This document shows, one piece after another, positions 8,399-16,901 of a stretch of DNA of 64,000 nucleotides (the stretch's first letter is position 1; each line of letters begins with the position of its first letter). The position numbers and the translations under genes are program-made. Source of the DNA: an uncultured Roseobacter sp. (GTDB taxonomy: Bacteria; Pseudomonadota; Alphaproteobacteria; Rhodobacterales; Rhodobacteraceae); contig NZ_CANLKW010000006.1 of NCBI RefSeq assembly GCF_947491795.1, forward strand, positions 1 through 64,000. Direction: 5' to 3'. The notes beneath the pieces are model-generated. The model had not been told where the DNA came from, made no database searches, and saw only the letters and a list, made by a program, of their open reading frames with translations.

Positions 8399-9187
8399 TC
8401 AGTGTCCGGTGTCCCTGACAGGCAGTGACCTCAAAGCTGTTTCCTGCTCGACACTCAGACTTGCTGCCAGATCAAAAAACTGTCGCCGGACCGTCCCGGC
8501 GTAGGGATTAGCCTTCTCAATCGCTTCGAATACTTCCGGTGCATCATGCTGAACCATGGAAATCGCCTCAGACAGCAGGTCAAAGCTTTTGGTTGTCATG
8601 CGCGTCGGCAGCGGTCCCATCCGCAGCAGCACTTTGGCGATAAGGTGCGTGAGGCCCTGGACGACTGCGGCTTCCCGGTCGTGATCTTCAGGTGTCGTGA
8701 CGATGACCGTCAGACCAAGTGCTTTACGTAAAAACGCGGCCACCCTCGCATGTCGTTTTCCCTGAATGGGGCAGACCGCAATTTTCAGACCCTCAATCCC
8801 TGTCGTGGCACTCTGAGGACCGAACAAAGGGTGAGTGGCCACGATGTCTGCATGGGCCGGCAGCAGCCGTCGCATAATCTCCGAGGGACCAACCTTGACC
8901 GAGCCGACATCGACAATCAGCGCGCCGGGTTTGCAGGCAACGGCGATCTCGCTGACAACCTGCTCAAATGAGGACACCGGTGCCGCGATGAGGACCACAT
9001 CAGCCTGCGATACTGAGTTCAAGGATGACAGACGCACACCAAGGTGCCGGGCGGCTTTGGCAACCTCCGGGGACGGGTCATAAGCTGTAATGTCAAAATG
9101 CCGGCGCAAATGACGGGCTGCGAGCTGGCCAAAGGCACCAAATCCCACGATGCCCAGCGACGCGTTCTGATTATTGTTGTTGTTCAT
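8399..9187 (-). CDS. prephenate/arogenate dehydrogenase-like protein (TyrA family)
   Basis: The 262 aa product looks like a TyrA-type dehydrogenase of tyrosine synthesis. It has an N-terminal NAD(P) fold (SLGIVGFGAFGQLAARHL), the segment VDVGSVK, the active-site region VATHPLFGPQSA and a helical C-terminal part. I chose the ATG at 9187 (MNNNNNQNAS), which opens with an AAC/AAT codon run. An in-frame upstream start at 9220 looks less likely. It sits alone on the minus strand between crtC and tspO, convergent with crtC (29 bp gap), with 282 bp to tspO. It is not part of the standard cluster, and an AT-richer 5' end suggests a later insertion. Its role in phototrophy, if any, is unknown. Confidence 0.75.
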   Translation of the reverse strand: MNNNNNQNASLGIVGFGAFGQLAARHLRRHFDITAYDPSPEVAKAARHLGVRLSSLNSVSQADVVLIAAPVSSFEQVVSEIAVACKPGALIVDVGSVKVGPSEIMRRLLPAHADIVATHPLFGPQSATTGIEGLKIAVCPIQGKRHARVAAFLRKALGLTVIVTTPEDHDREAAVVQGLTHLIAKVLLRMGPLPTRMTTKSFDLLSEAISMVQHDAPEVFEAIEKANPYAGTVRRQFFDLAASLSVEQETALRSLPVRDTGH

Positions 9188-9469
9188 TTTTTCGACCTTT
9201 GAATATGCCGCCCGGCACAAGGTCGATTGTTTGTTGACCGCTGTCAGGGCAGCGGAAAAACAATGATGAATTGCCCGCAGCTATGGAAGCTGAGGGTAAT
9301 AGTCCTGCAGTGCAAAGAACGGTTTCATCATGACGTCAGCGATAAGTCACCCGGGGCAGCAGTGTCAACGGTGTTGCCGCGCGGCGGGAGGTGATTGTGG
9401 CGCAGAATTCCGGCGGTATGGCCCCGGACGGGCCATCCACCCCCGTCCCTCCAAATCGGAGTTTCCCGC
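9188..9469. other. 282 bp spacer between tspO and the TyrA-like gene
   Basis: No convincing gene, PpsR box or terminator is seen. A short inverted repeat CAGCT-atgga-AGCTG and GGTC...GACC arms occur here. It should hold the promoter of the TyrA-like gene and the 3' end of the tspO transcript. Confidence 0.4.
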
Positions 9470-9952
9470 CTACCGCGGCGTCTCGGGCGGGTTGCGGGCG
9501 GCGTCAGGGTTCAGGCGCCAGACCTCTGCATTGAGCGCAGAGGCTATACTCACCCAGATCAGATAGGGCACAAAGAGCAGCCCCGCGATGCGGTCCACCT
9601 GCCAGAAAACCAGGATACAGGCCAGCACCACGACCCACAGAAACCCGACAACCGCCATGCCGAGCCGGATGTTCTGTTTTCCGAAAAACACCGGCGTCCA
9701 CAGACCGTTGAAAGCGATCTGCAGTGCCCAGAGCGCCAGCGCCAGACCCGCGCCATCGGCCAGGGCAATGCGCGCACCCGCCGTGGCCATGCACAGGTAA
9801 AGCAGTGTCCAGGTTACCGGAAACACCCAGTCGGGCGGCGTGAACCAGGGCTTGTCCAATGCACGGTACCAGGGCCCGGGCGGGAAAAGCCCGCCTGTCG
9901 CCCCTGCGCCAAGGCAGGCCACCAGAAAGACACCAAACAACATCCAGAACAT
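9470..9952 (-). CDS. tspO: TspO/CrtK tryptophan-rich sensory protein
   Basis: This 160 aa membrane protein belongs to the TspO/MBR family, formerly CrtK. These proteins bind tetrapyrroles and modulate photosynthesis gene expression in Rhodobacter. Five hydrophobic segments are visible, with the signature GPWYRALDKPWFTPPDWVFPVTWTLLY cut here to its key parts: PWF-PP and W-x-F-P-V-x-W. WALQIAFNGLWTPVFFG follows. It lies 3 bp after crtB and is the last gene of the crtI-crtB-tspO operon, the usual location. Confidence 0.95.
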   Translation of the reverse strand: MFWMLFGVFLVACLGAGATGGLFPPGPWYRALDKPWFTPPDWVFPVTWTLLYLCMATAGARIALADGAGLALALWALQIAFNGLWTPVFFGKQNIRLGMAVVGFLWVVVLACILVFWQVDRIAGLLFVPYLIWVSIASALNAEVWRLNPDAARNPPETPR

Positions 9953-9955
9953 CGC

Positions 9956-10993
9956 TCAGATCACTCCCGCGCGGTTTTGCGCCACTCCGGCCCGCTTGTT
10001 CTGGCTGTGCTGTTCCAGCGTCGCCAGCACAGAGATCAGTGCATCGCTGCGCGACGTCTCCGGGGTGCCACGGGCAGCAGCCTCCACCAGAAAGCGGACC
10101 TCCTCCAGCGGTCTGGCATAGAGCACCGCAGAACGCGGCATGACCATGCTCGCCCCGCTCAGCAGCAGGGACTGGCCCAGCCAGCCGATCTTTTGCCATT
10201 TGTTCGTGCGCGCCCGCGCCGAGATCGAATCGTAATCCATCTGTCTGAGCTGACTGCCGATGCCTGCATAGATGAAACGCGCGCCATAAATGCCCGGGCG
10301 GCAGCTGCGCGGCAGCGCGCTGACCCCGGCCTCGGACCGCATGTACAGACGGTTGGCCTCCATCACCAGGCGGCGCACCATCAGACGCACGGCCTTGGTG
10401 GGCTTTGGATCCTCCAGGAACTGCTCTGTGTCCATCCCGGCCTCTTCCAGCCAGTCCAGCGGCAGGTAAATCCGCCGCTCCAGCGCATCCTCGCCCACAT
10501 CGCGGGCAATGTTCGTCAGCTGCATCGCGACACCCAGATCGCAGGCCCGCGCCAGCGCATCGGCATCGCGCACGCCCATCAGAACGCACATCATCGCCCC
10601 CACGGCCGAGGCCACGCGGGCCGAATAATCCCGGACGCCTGACAGGGTCTGATATCGGCGCGCCTCTGCATCCCAGGCCAGCCCTTCGAGCAGCGCATCC
10701 GGCAGGGCGCGCGGCATCTCGAAATCCTCAACAATCGCGGCAAAGGCCCGGTCGGGTGCGGCATTCTCCGGATGGCCCGCATAGACCGCATCCAGCCGGT
10801 CGCGCAGCCGCAGGACCGACCCGACCTTATCCGCCTTCAGATCGACCTCGTCATCGGCCAGACGGCAAAAGGCATAAAGCGCCAGTGCCGGATCGCGCAC
10901 CCGCGCCGGCAGCAGTTTCGAGGCCGCATGAAAAGACAGCGAGCCATGGCGGATCGCCTCGCGGCAGTGCTCCAGGTCCTGCGGATCAATCAT
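9956..10993 (-). CDS. crtB: phytoene synthase (CrtB)
   Basis: CrtB joins two GGPP molecules into phytoene. The 345 aa product has the squalene/phytoene synthase motifs: FCRLADDEVD at about 43-52 (first Asp-rich region), ARDYSARVASAVG-like and MQLTNIARDVGEDA (second Asp-rich region), and RIYLPLDWL. The start overlaps the crtI stop (ATGA), so crtIB are translationally coupled. The C-terminal 60 residues are less conserved. Confidence 0.96.
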   Translation of the reverse strand: MIDPQDLEHCREAIRHGSLSFHAASKLLPARVRDPALALYAFCRLADDEVDLKADKVGSVLRLRDRLDAVYAGHPENAAPDRAFAAIVEDFEMPRALPDALLEGLAWDAEARRYQTLSGVRDYSARVASAVGAMMCVLMGVRDADALARACDLGVAMQLTNIARDVGEDALERRIYLPLDWLEEAGMDTEQFLEDPKPTKAVRLMVRRLVMEANRLYMRSEAGVSALPRSCRPGIYGARFIYAGIGSQLRQMDYDSISARARTNKWQKIGWLGQSLLLSGASMVMPRSAVLYARPLEEVRFLVEAAARGTPETSRSDALISVLATLEQHSQNKRAGVAQNRAGVI

Positions 10994-12534
10994 CTGACGC
11001 CCTCCGGGTCCGGCACCAGTGTGTCCAGCACCTCTGCCGTGGAAATCACGCCGGGCACCCCGGCACCCGGGTGCGTGCCCGCGCCCACAAGATAAAGGCC
11101 CTGCGCCTCTTCGGATATGTTATGCGGGCGGAACCAGGCGCTTTGCAGGATGCGCGGCTCGATCGAAAACCCAGCACCAAACGGGCTGAGATAGCGGTCG
11201 CGGAAGGTCTCGGGGGTAAAGACCACCTCGGTGCTGATCCGCGCGCCCAGACCGGGCAGCAGCTGCTCTTCGAGAACCTTCAGCATCTTTGCCTTGTACT
11301 TCGGCTCTTCGACGGCCCAGTCAACACCGTTGTCATGGCCCAGATGCGGCACCGGGCTGAGCACGTAAAACGAATCGTCCCCTTCGGGCGCCACGGACGG
11401 GTCGGTGACAGAGGGGCGGTGCACATAAAGGCTCATGTCATCGCTCAGCGTGCCCTTGATGAAAATATCCCGCAGCAGACCCTTGTAACGCGGCCCGTTC
11501 AGAATGGTGTGATGGCCCACATCCGGCCAGTCGCCGCGCGTACCTTTCGTGCCGAAATACCACACGAACAGAGACATCGAATACCGCGTGCGGGCCAGCC
11601 GCTTTGGCGTCCAGCGGCGGCGTGTGTGGTTGCGCAAAAGGTGGTTGTAGGTATGCCCGGAATCGGCGTTGGACACGACAACATCCGCGCCCATTTCCAG
11701 CCCGCTTTTCAGACGCACACCGGTCACAGCTCCGTCGTTCAGAACGATCTCGTCCACTTCGGTATCCATCAGCAGCGTGCCGCCCTGCTCTTCAATCACC
11801 CGGCCCATGGCCTGCGCCATCCCCGCCAGACCGCCCATGGCGTAATGCACCCCGAATTCCTTTTCGAGATAGGCCACAAGGATATACATCGATGTGACGT
11901 GGCAGGGGTCACCGCCGATAAAAAGCGGATGAAAACTCAGCGCCATGCGCAGCTTTTCGTCTTTGACCCGGCTCGCGGCATGGGCATAGACCGACCGGTC
12001 CGCACGCAGCCGCGCAAAGGTGGGCAGCACGGCAATCAGGTCCATAAGCTTATGCATCGACCGGCGGCCCAGATCCTCGAAGCCGAACCAGTAGCGTTTT
12101 GCGCTGTCTTCCAGAAACTTCTCAAACCCGGCGACGTCCCCGGGGGCCAGGCGGGCCACTTCGGCGCGCAGCCGGTCGGTATCCTGACAGGCGGTGAATT
12201 TCGTGCCATCAGGCCAGCGGATCTCATAGAACGGGTCCAGCGCCTTGAGCGTGACATCCGCATCGAAATCCCGACCGCAGGCCGCCCAGAGTTCACGGTA
12301 AAGCTGTGGAACAGTGACGATTGTGGGTCCCAGATCAAAGCGGTGCCCGTCCTGCCAGATGGCCGATCCGCGCCCGCCGGGCACATCCAGCCTGTCGATC
12401 ACCGTCACCCGGTAACCGCGCGCGCCCAGACGCATCGCCGCCGCCAGACCGCCGAGGCCCGCGCCGATGACAATGGCCCGGTCTTTCCGTCCGGAACCGG
12501 CAGCAACAGATTCTATGGGATCAACACGTGTCAT
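10990..12534 (-). CDS. crtI: phytoene desaturase (CrtI)
   Basis: CrtI performs the successive desaturations from phytoene to neurosporene. The 514 aa product has FAD-binding IVIGAGLGGLAAA near residue 21, PGGRGSAIWQDGHRFDLGPT, and the C-terminal bacterial desaturase signature LYLVGAGTHPGAGVPGV. I use the ATG at 12534 (MTRVDPIES), one codon after an in-frame TTG. It heads the crtI-crtB-tspO operon, divergent from crtA, with two PpsR boxes in the 105 bp between them. Confidence 0.97.
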   Translation of the reverse strand: MTRVDPIESVAAGSGRKDRAIVIGAGLGGLAAAMRLGARGYRVTVIDRLDVPGGRGSAIWQDGHRFDLGPTIVTVPQLYRELWAACGRDFDADVTLKALDPFYEIRWPDGTKFTACQDTDRLRAEVARLAPGDVAGFEKFLEDSAKRYWFGFEDLGRRSMHKLMDLIAVLPTFARLRADRSVYAHAASRVKDEKLRMALSFHPLFIGGDPCHVTSMYILVAYLEKEFGVHYAMGGLAGMAQAMGRVIEEQGGTLLMDTEVDEIVLNDGAVTGVRLKSGLEMGADVVVSNADSGHTYNHLLRNHTRRRWTPKRLARTRYSMSLFVWYFGTKGTRGDWPDVGHHTILNGPRYKGLLRDIFIKGTLSDDMSLYVHRPSVTDPSVAPEGDDSFYVLSPVPHLGHDNGVDWAVEEPKYKAKMLKVLEEQLLPGLGARISTEVVFTPETFRDRYLSPFGAGFSIEPRILQSAWFRPHNISEEAQGLYLVGAGTHPGAGVPGVISTAEVLDTLVPDPEGVR

Positions 12535-12553
12535 CAATTAAGTACAGTAGATG

Positions 12554-12571
12554 TGTCCAGTTTGATTTACA
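12554..12571. promoter_or_regulatory. PpsR/CrtJ box (crtI side of crtI/crtA)
   Basis: TGTCCAGTTTGATTTACA is an exact TGT-N12-ACA match 20 bp upstream of the crtI start. Confidence 0.85.
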
Positions 12572-12600
12572 ATTGTGTTCTTCCCATTTGGGCAATTGCG

Positions 12601-12618
12601 TGTCAGACTTAGTTGACA
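12601..12618. promoter_or_regulatory. PpsR/CrtJ box (crtA side of crtI/crtA)
   Basis: TGTCAGACTTAGTTGACA is an exact TGT-N12-ACA match 21 bp before the crtA ATG. It contains TTGACA on the plus strand. It lies 29 bp from the crtI-side box, a wider gap than the tandem pairs elsewhere. Confidence 0.85.
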
Positions 12619-12639
12619 CTTTTGAGACCAGCGCGCGCC

Positions 12640-13356
12640 ATGACGGACACTCCGATCGTAACACTGAGCTTTTTCCGCTTTGCCGGGCCGGTTGCGCGTG
12701 CCTGGGCCCTGGGCATGATGGGGGCTGCGCGTTTTGCGATGCCGCGCGTGCCGGGCATCGGCTTCTGGAAACTCTGCGGCTCGGGCACGGGCGAGGGGTT
12801 TACCCCCCTGCCCAACACCGCCGTCTATGCCATTCTGGCCAGCTGGCCCGACGCCGAAACGGCCCGCCGCCAGACCCGCGATGCCGCCATCTACCAGCGC
12901 TACCGCAGCCGCGCCTGCGAGGACTGGACCGTCATTCTGGAAACCAGCACCGCGCGCGGCCTCTGGTCGGGAACAGAGCCGTTCTTTCCCACCGGGCGCG
13001 CGCCCGACGGCCCCCTTGCCGCGCTGACACGCGCCACGATCCGCCCCGGCATTGCGCTGAAATTCTGGCAGCGTGTGCCCGATATCAGCCGCATGATCGG
13101 CTCTGACCGCAACGTCGCTTTCAAGATCGGCATCGGCGAGGTGCCGCTGCTGCATCAGATCACCTTTTCCATCTGGCCCGACGCCGGGGCCATGGCCGCT
13201 TTTGCCCGCACAAACGGCCCCCACGCCGCCGCCATCCGCGCCGTGCGGGACGGCAACTGGTTCTCCGAAGAACTCTATGCCCGCTTTGCCATCCTCGGCG
13301 ACAGCGGCACATGGGGCGGCGACAGCCCCCTGAAACATCTGGAACTGCCTGCATGA
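12640..13356 (+). CDS. crtA: spheroidene monooxygenase (CrtA)
   Basis: CrtA oxygenates spheroidene to spheroidenone, the typical red carotenoid of aerobic phototrophic roseobacters. The 238 aa product has the family start VTLSFFRFAGPVARAWALGMMG, then PGIGFWKLCGSGTGEGF, LATWP-like ILASWPD, and the DNNVAFKIGIGEVP-like SDRNVAFKIGIGEVPLL. I chose the ATG at 12640; an in-frame TTG at 12613 lies inside the PpsR box. The gene is coupled to bchI (ATGA), making crtA-bchI-bchD-bchO one operon. Confidence 0.96.
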   Translation: MTDTPIVTLSFFRFAGPVARAWALGMMGAARFAMPRVPGIGFWKLCGSGTGEGFTPLPNTAVYAILASWPDAETARRQTRDAAIYQRYRSRACEDWTVILETSTARGLWSGTEPFFPTGRAPDGPLAALTRATIRPGIALKFWQRVPDISRMIGSDRNVAFKIGIGEVPLLHQITFSIWPDAGAMAAFARTNGPHAAAIRAVRDGNWFSEELYARFAILGDSGTWGGDSPLKHLELPA

Positions 13357-14357
13357 AGACCCCCTTCCCATTTTCCGCCATCGTCGGCCAGACCGAGATG
13401 AAACAGGCCATGATCCTGACCGCCGTAGACCCCGGTATCGGCGGCGTTCTGGTGTTCGGCGACCGGGGCACCGGCAAATCCACTGCGGTGCGCGCCCTGG
13501 CCGCCCTGCTGCCACCCATCACCGTTGTCGAAAGCTGCCCCGTCAACGCCGCCTCCACCGCGGAATGTCCCGAATGGGCTGAATTAGGCTCGAAAAAGCG
13601 CGTCAAACGCCCGACCCCGGTGATCGATCTGCCGCTGGGTGCAACCGAGGACCGCGTCGTCGGTGCCCTGGACATTGAACGCGCGCTGACCCGTGGCGAA
13701 AAGGCCTTCGAGCCGGGTCTGCTGGCCCGCGCCAACCGCGGGTATCTCTATATCGACGAGGTCAACCTGCTGGAGGACCATATCGTCGATCTGCTGCTCG
13801 ATGTGGCCCAGTCCGGCGAGAATGTGGTCGAGCGCGAAGGGCTGTCCATCCGCCATCCCGCACGCTTTGTCCTGATCGGCTCCGGCAACCCCGAAGAGGG
13901 CGAGCTGCGCCCGCAGCTGCTCGACCGTTTCGGCCTGTCGGTCGAGGTACGCTCGCCCACAGATGTCGCCGAGCGGGTCGAGGTGATCCGCAGGCGGGAT
14001 GCCTTTGAAAGCGACCCGGCGGGCTTTATGGCGACCTGGACCCCGCAGGACGAAAACGTGCGGGACGCCATTCTCAGGGCCCGCAAAAAGCTGGCGAAAA
14101 TCCAGACCCCGGACGAGATCCTGAACGACTGCGCCGAGCTTTGCATCGCCCTTGGCTCTGACGGGCTGCGCGGCGAGCTGACCCTGCTGCGCACCGCGCG
14201 GGCGCTGGCCGCCTTTCAGGGCGCGCGCAAGCTGAAACGCGCGCATCTGCGCGCCATTGCCCCCTCTGCCCTCTCGCACCGTCTGCGCCGCGATCCGCTG
14301 GACGAGGCAGGCTCCGGCGCACGGGTGAAACGCATCGTCGCGGATGTGCTGGGGTGA
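13353..14357 (+). CDS. bchI: magnesium chelatase AAA+ subunit I (BchI)
   Basis: BchI is the ATPase of the chelatase that inserts Mg2+ into protoporphyrin IX. It forms hexameric rings with BchD and acts on BchH. The 334 aa product has Walker A GDRGTGKST at 36-44, Walker B YLYIDEVNLL at about 133-141, sensor SGNPEEGELRPQLLDRFG and the Arg-finger region. The ATG at 13353 (MKTPFPFSAIVGQ) overlaps the crtA stop; the 3' end overlaps bchD (GTGAGTG). It is the first bch gene of the crtA operon. Confidence 0.98.
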   Translation: MKTPFPFSAIVGQTEMKQAMILTAVDPGIGGVLVFGDRGTGKSTAVRALAALLPPITVVESCPVNAASTAECPEWAELGSKKRVKRPTPVIDLPLGATEDRVVGALDIERALTRGEKAFEPGLLARANRGYLYIDEVNLLEDHIVDLLLDVAQSGENVVEREGLSIRHPARFVLIGSGNPEEGELRPQLLDRFGLSVEVRSPTDVAERVEVIRRRDAFESDPAGFMATWTPQDENVRDAILRARKKLAKIQTPDEILNDCAELCIALGSDGLRGELTLLRTARALAAFQGARKLKRAHLRAIAPSALSHRLRRDPLDEAGSGARVKRIVADVLG

Positions 14358-16027
14358 GTGTTCCCGCCGACAGCTGGCACCGCGCCGCGCTCGGCCTCAG
14401 CCTGCTGCTTTTTGACCCGCACCGCCTGGGCGGGCTGCACATCCGGATGCGCGCAGACCCGGCCCGCGACAGGGTTCTGAACGCCCTCGCCCCGCTGGCA
14501 CCGCGCCGTGTCCACCCGGGCATCAGTGACGACCAGCTTTTTGGCGGGCTGGATCTGACCGCGACGCTGAGAACAGGTCAAGTAATTGAAAATACAGGAT
14601 TTTTTTACCAGCCCTGCTGCATCATGCTGACCATGGCAGAACGCTGCCCACCCGGCCTTGCCGCGCGGATCGCACAGCAGATGGACACAGACGCAGGCCA
14701 TTGTCTGATTGCACTGGACGAAGGGGCCGAACCGGACGAGGCCCTGCCCCCTGCCCTGTCCGAACGCCTGCCGCTTTTCATCGCGCCCGAGGGCCGGATG
14801 CCCGATCACTGGGGTCCTGTCCCCGCGGGGACAGATGCCTGCGACCCGGCCTGTGTGACCGCCACAGCACAGGACCAGGAGGCGCTCACGCTGCTGGCGG
14901 CAGAGTTCGGCATCGACAGTCTGCGCGCACCCCTGGCGGCTCTGCGCGTGGCCCGGGCACATGCAGCATTTCAGGGCCGGGGCAGCCTGTCCGGGGCCGA
15001 TCTGGAAGTGGCCGTCACCCTCGTCTATCCGCAGCGCGCAACCCGGCTGCCCGATGACGCGCCCGAGGACACGCCCCAGGACGCGGACACACCGCCGCCC
15101 CCGCCGCCGGACAGCGATGAAAACGACCCCGGAGAGCAGGGCGAACCGGACAGTCTGCCCGACGGTGATATCCTCGTGGATGCGGTGCGTGCGCTGCTGC
15201 CTGCCGACCTTCTCGCCGGTCTTGTCCCCGCGGGGACAGCGCCCCGGTCGGGCGGTGCAGGGGCCGGCAAAGCGCGCAAGGGCAACCGGCGCGGGCGCCC
15301 CCTGCCCTCCCGTCCCGGACGGCTCGACGGCACCGCGCGGATTGATCTGGTGGCCACCCTGCGCGCCGCCGCGCCCTGGCAGCCGCTGCGCAGACAGGCG
15401 CAACCCGACGCACCGGGTCTGCTGATCCGCCCGTCGGACATCCGTGTGAAACGCTTTGAAGAGAAATCCGACCGCCTGCTGATTTTCACGGTGGATGCCT
15501 CGGGGTCTGCCGCCATGTCCCGCCTCAACGAGGCCAAGGGCGCGGTCGAGATGCTGCTGGCCCAGGCCTATGCCGCCCGCGATCATGTCGCGCTGATTTC
15601 CTTCCGCGGTACCGGGGCCGATCTGTTGCTGCCGCCCACCCGGTCGCTGGTACAGACCAAACGCCGTCTGGCCAGCCTGCCGGGCGGTGGCGGCACCCCG
15701 CTGGCCGCCGGTCTGGAACAGGCGGCGCAGCTTGCCACACAGAGCCGCGCGCGCGGCCTGTCGCCCACGGTGGTGATCCTGACAGACGGGCGCGCCAATG
15801 TGGCGCTGGATGGCAGCCCGGACCGCGCCGCAGCGGCAGAGGACGCGACCCGTTTTGCCGGGCTGATCCGGGCCGAAGGCATCGGCGCACTGGTCATCGA
15901 CATGTCCGCCCGCCCGCAGGACGCCCTCAAACAGCTCGCGGCCCATATGGACGCGCCATACCTCGCCCTGCCACGGGCGGACGCACAGCGGCTCACAGGC
16001 GCTGTGAGCGCCGCTCTGGGGGCCTGA
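14354..16027 (+). CDS. bchD: magnesium chelatase subunit D (BchD)
   Basis: BchD is the AAA+/integrin-I platform subunit of Mg-chelatase. The 557 aa product has a degenerate N-terminal AAA+ half, an acidic and proline-rich linker at about 233-270 with six consecutive prolines, and a C-terminal von Willebrand/integrin I domain with the MIDAS motif DASGSA at 381-386. The start is GTG at 14354, overlapping bchI. Two copies of the plasmid palindrome (14818 and 15223) lie inside the gene and encode VPAGT at residues 156-160 and 291-295, both in poorly conserved parts. A short AT-rich patch near 14580-14620 contrasts with the rest of the gene. Confidence 0.97.
   Translation: MSVPADSWHRAALGLSLLLFDPHRLGGLHIRMRADPARDRVLNALAPLAPRRVHPGISDDQLFGGLDLTATLRTGQVIENTGFFYQPCCIMLTMAERCPPGLAARIAQQMDTDAGHCLIALDEGAEPDEALPPALSERLPLFIAPEGRMPDHWGPVPAGTDACDPACVTATAQDQEALTLLAAEFGIDSLRAPLAALRVARAHAAFQGRGSLSGADLEVAVTLVYPQRATRLPDDAPEDTPQDADTPPPPPPDSDENDPGEQGEPDSLPDGDILVDAVRALLPADLLAGLVPAGTAPRSGGAGAGKARKGNRRGRPLPSRPGRLDGTARIDLVATLRAAAPWQPLRRQAQPDAPGLLIRPSDIRVKRFEEKSDRLLIFTVDASGSAAMSRLNEAKGAVEMLLAQAYAARDHVALISFRGTGADLLLPPTRSLVQTKRRLASLPGGGGTPLAAGLEQAAQLATQSRARGLSPTVVILTDGRANVALDGSPDRAAAAEDATRFAGLIRAEGIGALVIDMSARPQDALKQLAAHMDAPYLALPRADAQRLTGAVSAALGA
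14818..14833. repeat. parS-like palindrome copy 1 (inside bchD)
   Basis: TGTCCCCGCGGGGACA, a perfect 16 bp palindrome (18 bp with the flanking C and G). It lies in bchD, read as VPAGT. Confidence 0.8.
15223..15238. repeat. parS-like palindrome copy 2 (inside bchD)
   Basis: TGTCCCCGCGGGGACA again, 405 bp after copy 1, in the linker region of bchD and again read as VPAGT. Confidence 0.8.
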
Positions 16028-16031
16028 GGCC

Positions 16032-16901
16032 ATGCGCTGGCCTCCACCCGGCGACTGGCCCCATGCGGCGCTCTCGCGGCAGGTTCTGTGCGCCCCGCAC
16101 CGCTGGCATCTCCAGGAGACGGGAACAGGTCCGCTGGTGCTGTTGCTGCACGGGGCAGGCGGCAGCACCCACAGTTTCCGCGATCTGATCCCGCTGCTGG
16201 CCGGAACCTTCCGCGTTATTGCCCTGGATCTGCCGGGCCAGGGGTTCACACAGCTGGGCGCGCGGCACCGCTGCGGCCTGGATGCCATGGCGCAGGATAT
16301 CGCAAAGCTCTGCGCGCATGAGGGCTGGCAGCCCACGGCCATCATCGGGCATTCGGCGGGCGGCGCGCTGGCCCTGCGGCTGAGCGGGCAGGTGCTGTCC
16401 CCGCGGGGACACACCCCGGATGTCATCGGGATCAACGCCGCACTGGATACCTTTCAGGGGCTGGCGGGCGTGCTGTTTCCGGCTCTGGCGAAAATGCTCG
16501 CGGCGGTGCCTTTTACCGCGCGTGTGTTCTCTGCGGCGTCGTCTTCGCCTGCGCGGGTTGAGGCTCTGATCCGCAGTACAGGCTCTGAATTAGACTCTGA
16601 CGGGCTGGCGCTCTACCGCCGTCTGGTGGCCGACAGGGACCATGCGGATGCCACGCTGCTGATGATGGCACACTGGTCGCTGGAGGACCTGCTGGCAGAC
16701 CTGGAAAACATCCCCGCCAGAACGCTTCTGCTGGCCGGGCGGCGCGACAAAACCGTCCCGCTGCCTGTGTCGGAAAAAGCCGCGCGCCGGATACCGGATG
16801 CGCGGTTTGTGCCGCTGGAAAACCTGGGCCATCTGGCCCATGAAGAAGACGCGGAGACCGTCGCAGGCCACATCCGCGATTTCCTCAGCCCGGGTCCTTG
16901 A
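16032..16901 (+). CDS. bchO: magnesium chelatase accessory alpha/beta hydrolase (BchO)
   Basis: BchO is an alpha/beta-hydrolase-fold protein that always follows bchID. Its exact role is unresolved. The 289 aa product has an oxyanion-loop HGAGGSTHSFRDLIPLL, the nucleophile elbow IIGHSAGGAL (Ser108) and a C-terminal GHLAHEEDAE histidine region. It starts 4 bp after the bchD stop. A plasmid palindrome at 16396 lies inside the gene in a different reading frame (LSPRGH). Its last 17 bp overlap the convergent parB, so the PGC and the replicon module share DNA here. Confidence 0.93.
   Translation: MRWPPPGDWPHAALSRQVLCAPHRWHLQETGTGPLVLLLHGAGGSTHSFRDLIPLLAGTFRVIALDLPGQGFTQLGARHRCGLDAMAQDIAKLCAHEGWQPTAIIGHSAGGALALRLSGQVLSPRGHTPDVIGINAALDTFQGLAGVLFPALAKMLAAVPFTARVFSAASSSPARVEALIRSTGSELDSDGLALYRRLVADRDHADATLLMMAHWSLEDLLADLENIPARTLLLAGRRDKTVPLPVSEKAARRIPDARFVPLENLGHLAHEEDAETVAGHIRDFLSPGP
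16396..16411. repeat. parS-like palindrome copy 3 (inside bchO)
   Basis: TGTCCCCGCGGGGACA, here translated in another frame (LSPRGH instead of VPAGT). This shows that the DNA sequence, not the peptide, is conserved. Confidence 0.8.

Noticed and set aside
10405..12612. A 735-codon plus-strand open frame
   Set aside because: It lies antisense to crtB/crtI, whose products are clear. The translation is low-complexity and rich in Pro, Arg and His, as expected from a GC-rich antisense frame.
14216..16435. A 739-codon minus-strand open frame
   Set aside because: It is antisense to bchI/bchD/bchO and shows no domain. The sense genes have full-length family matches.
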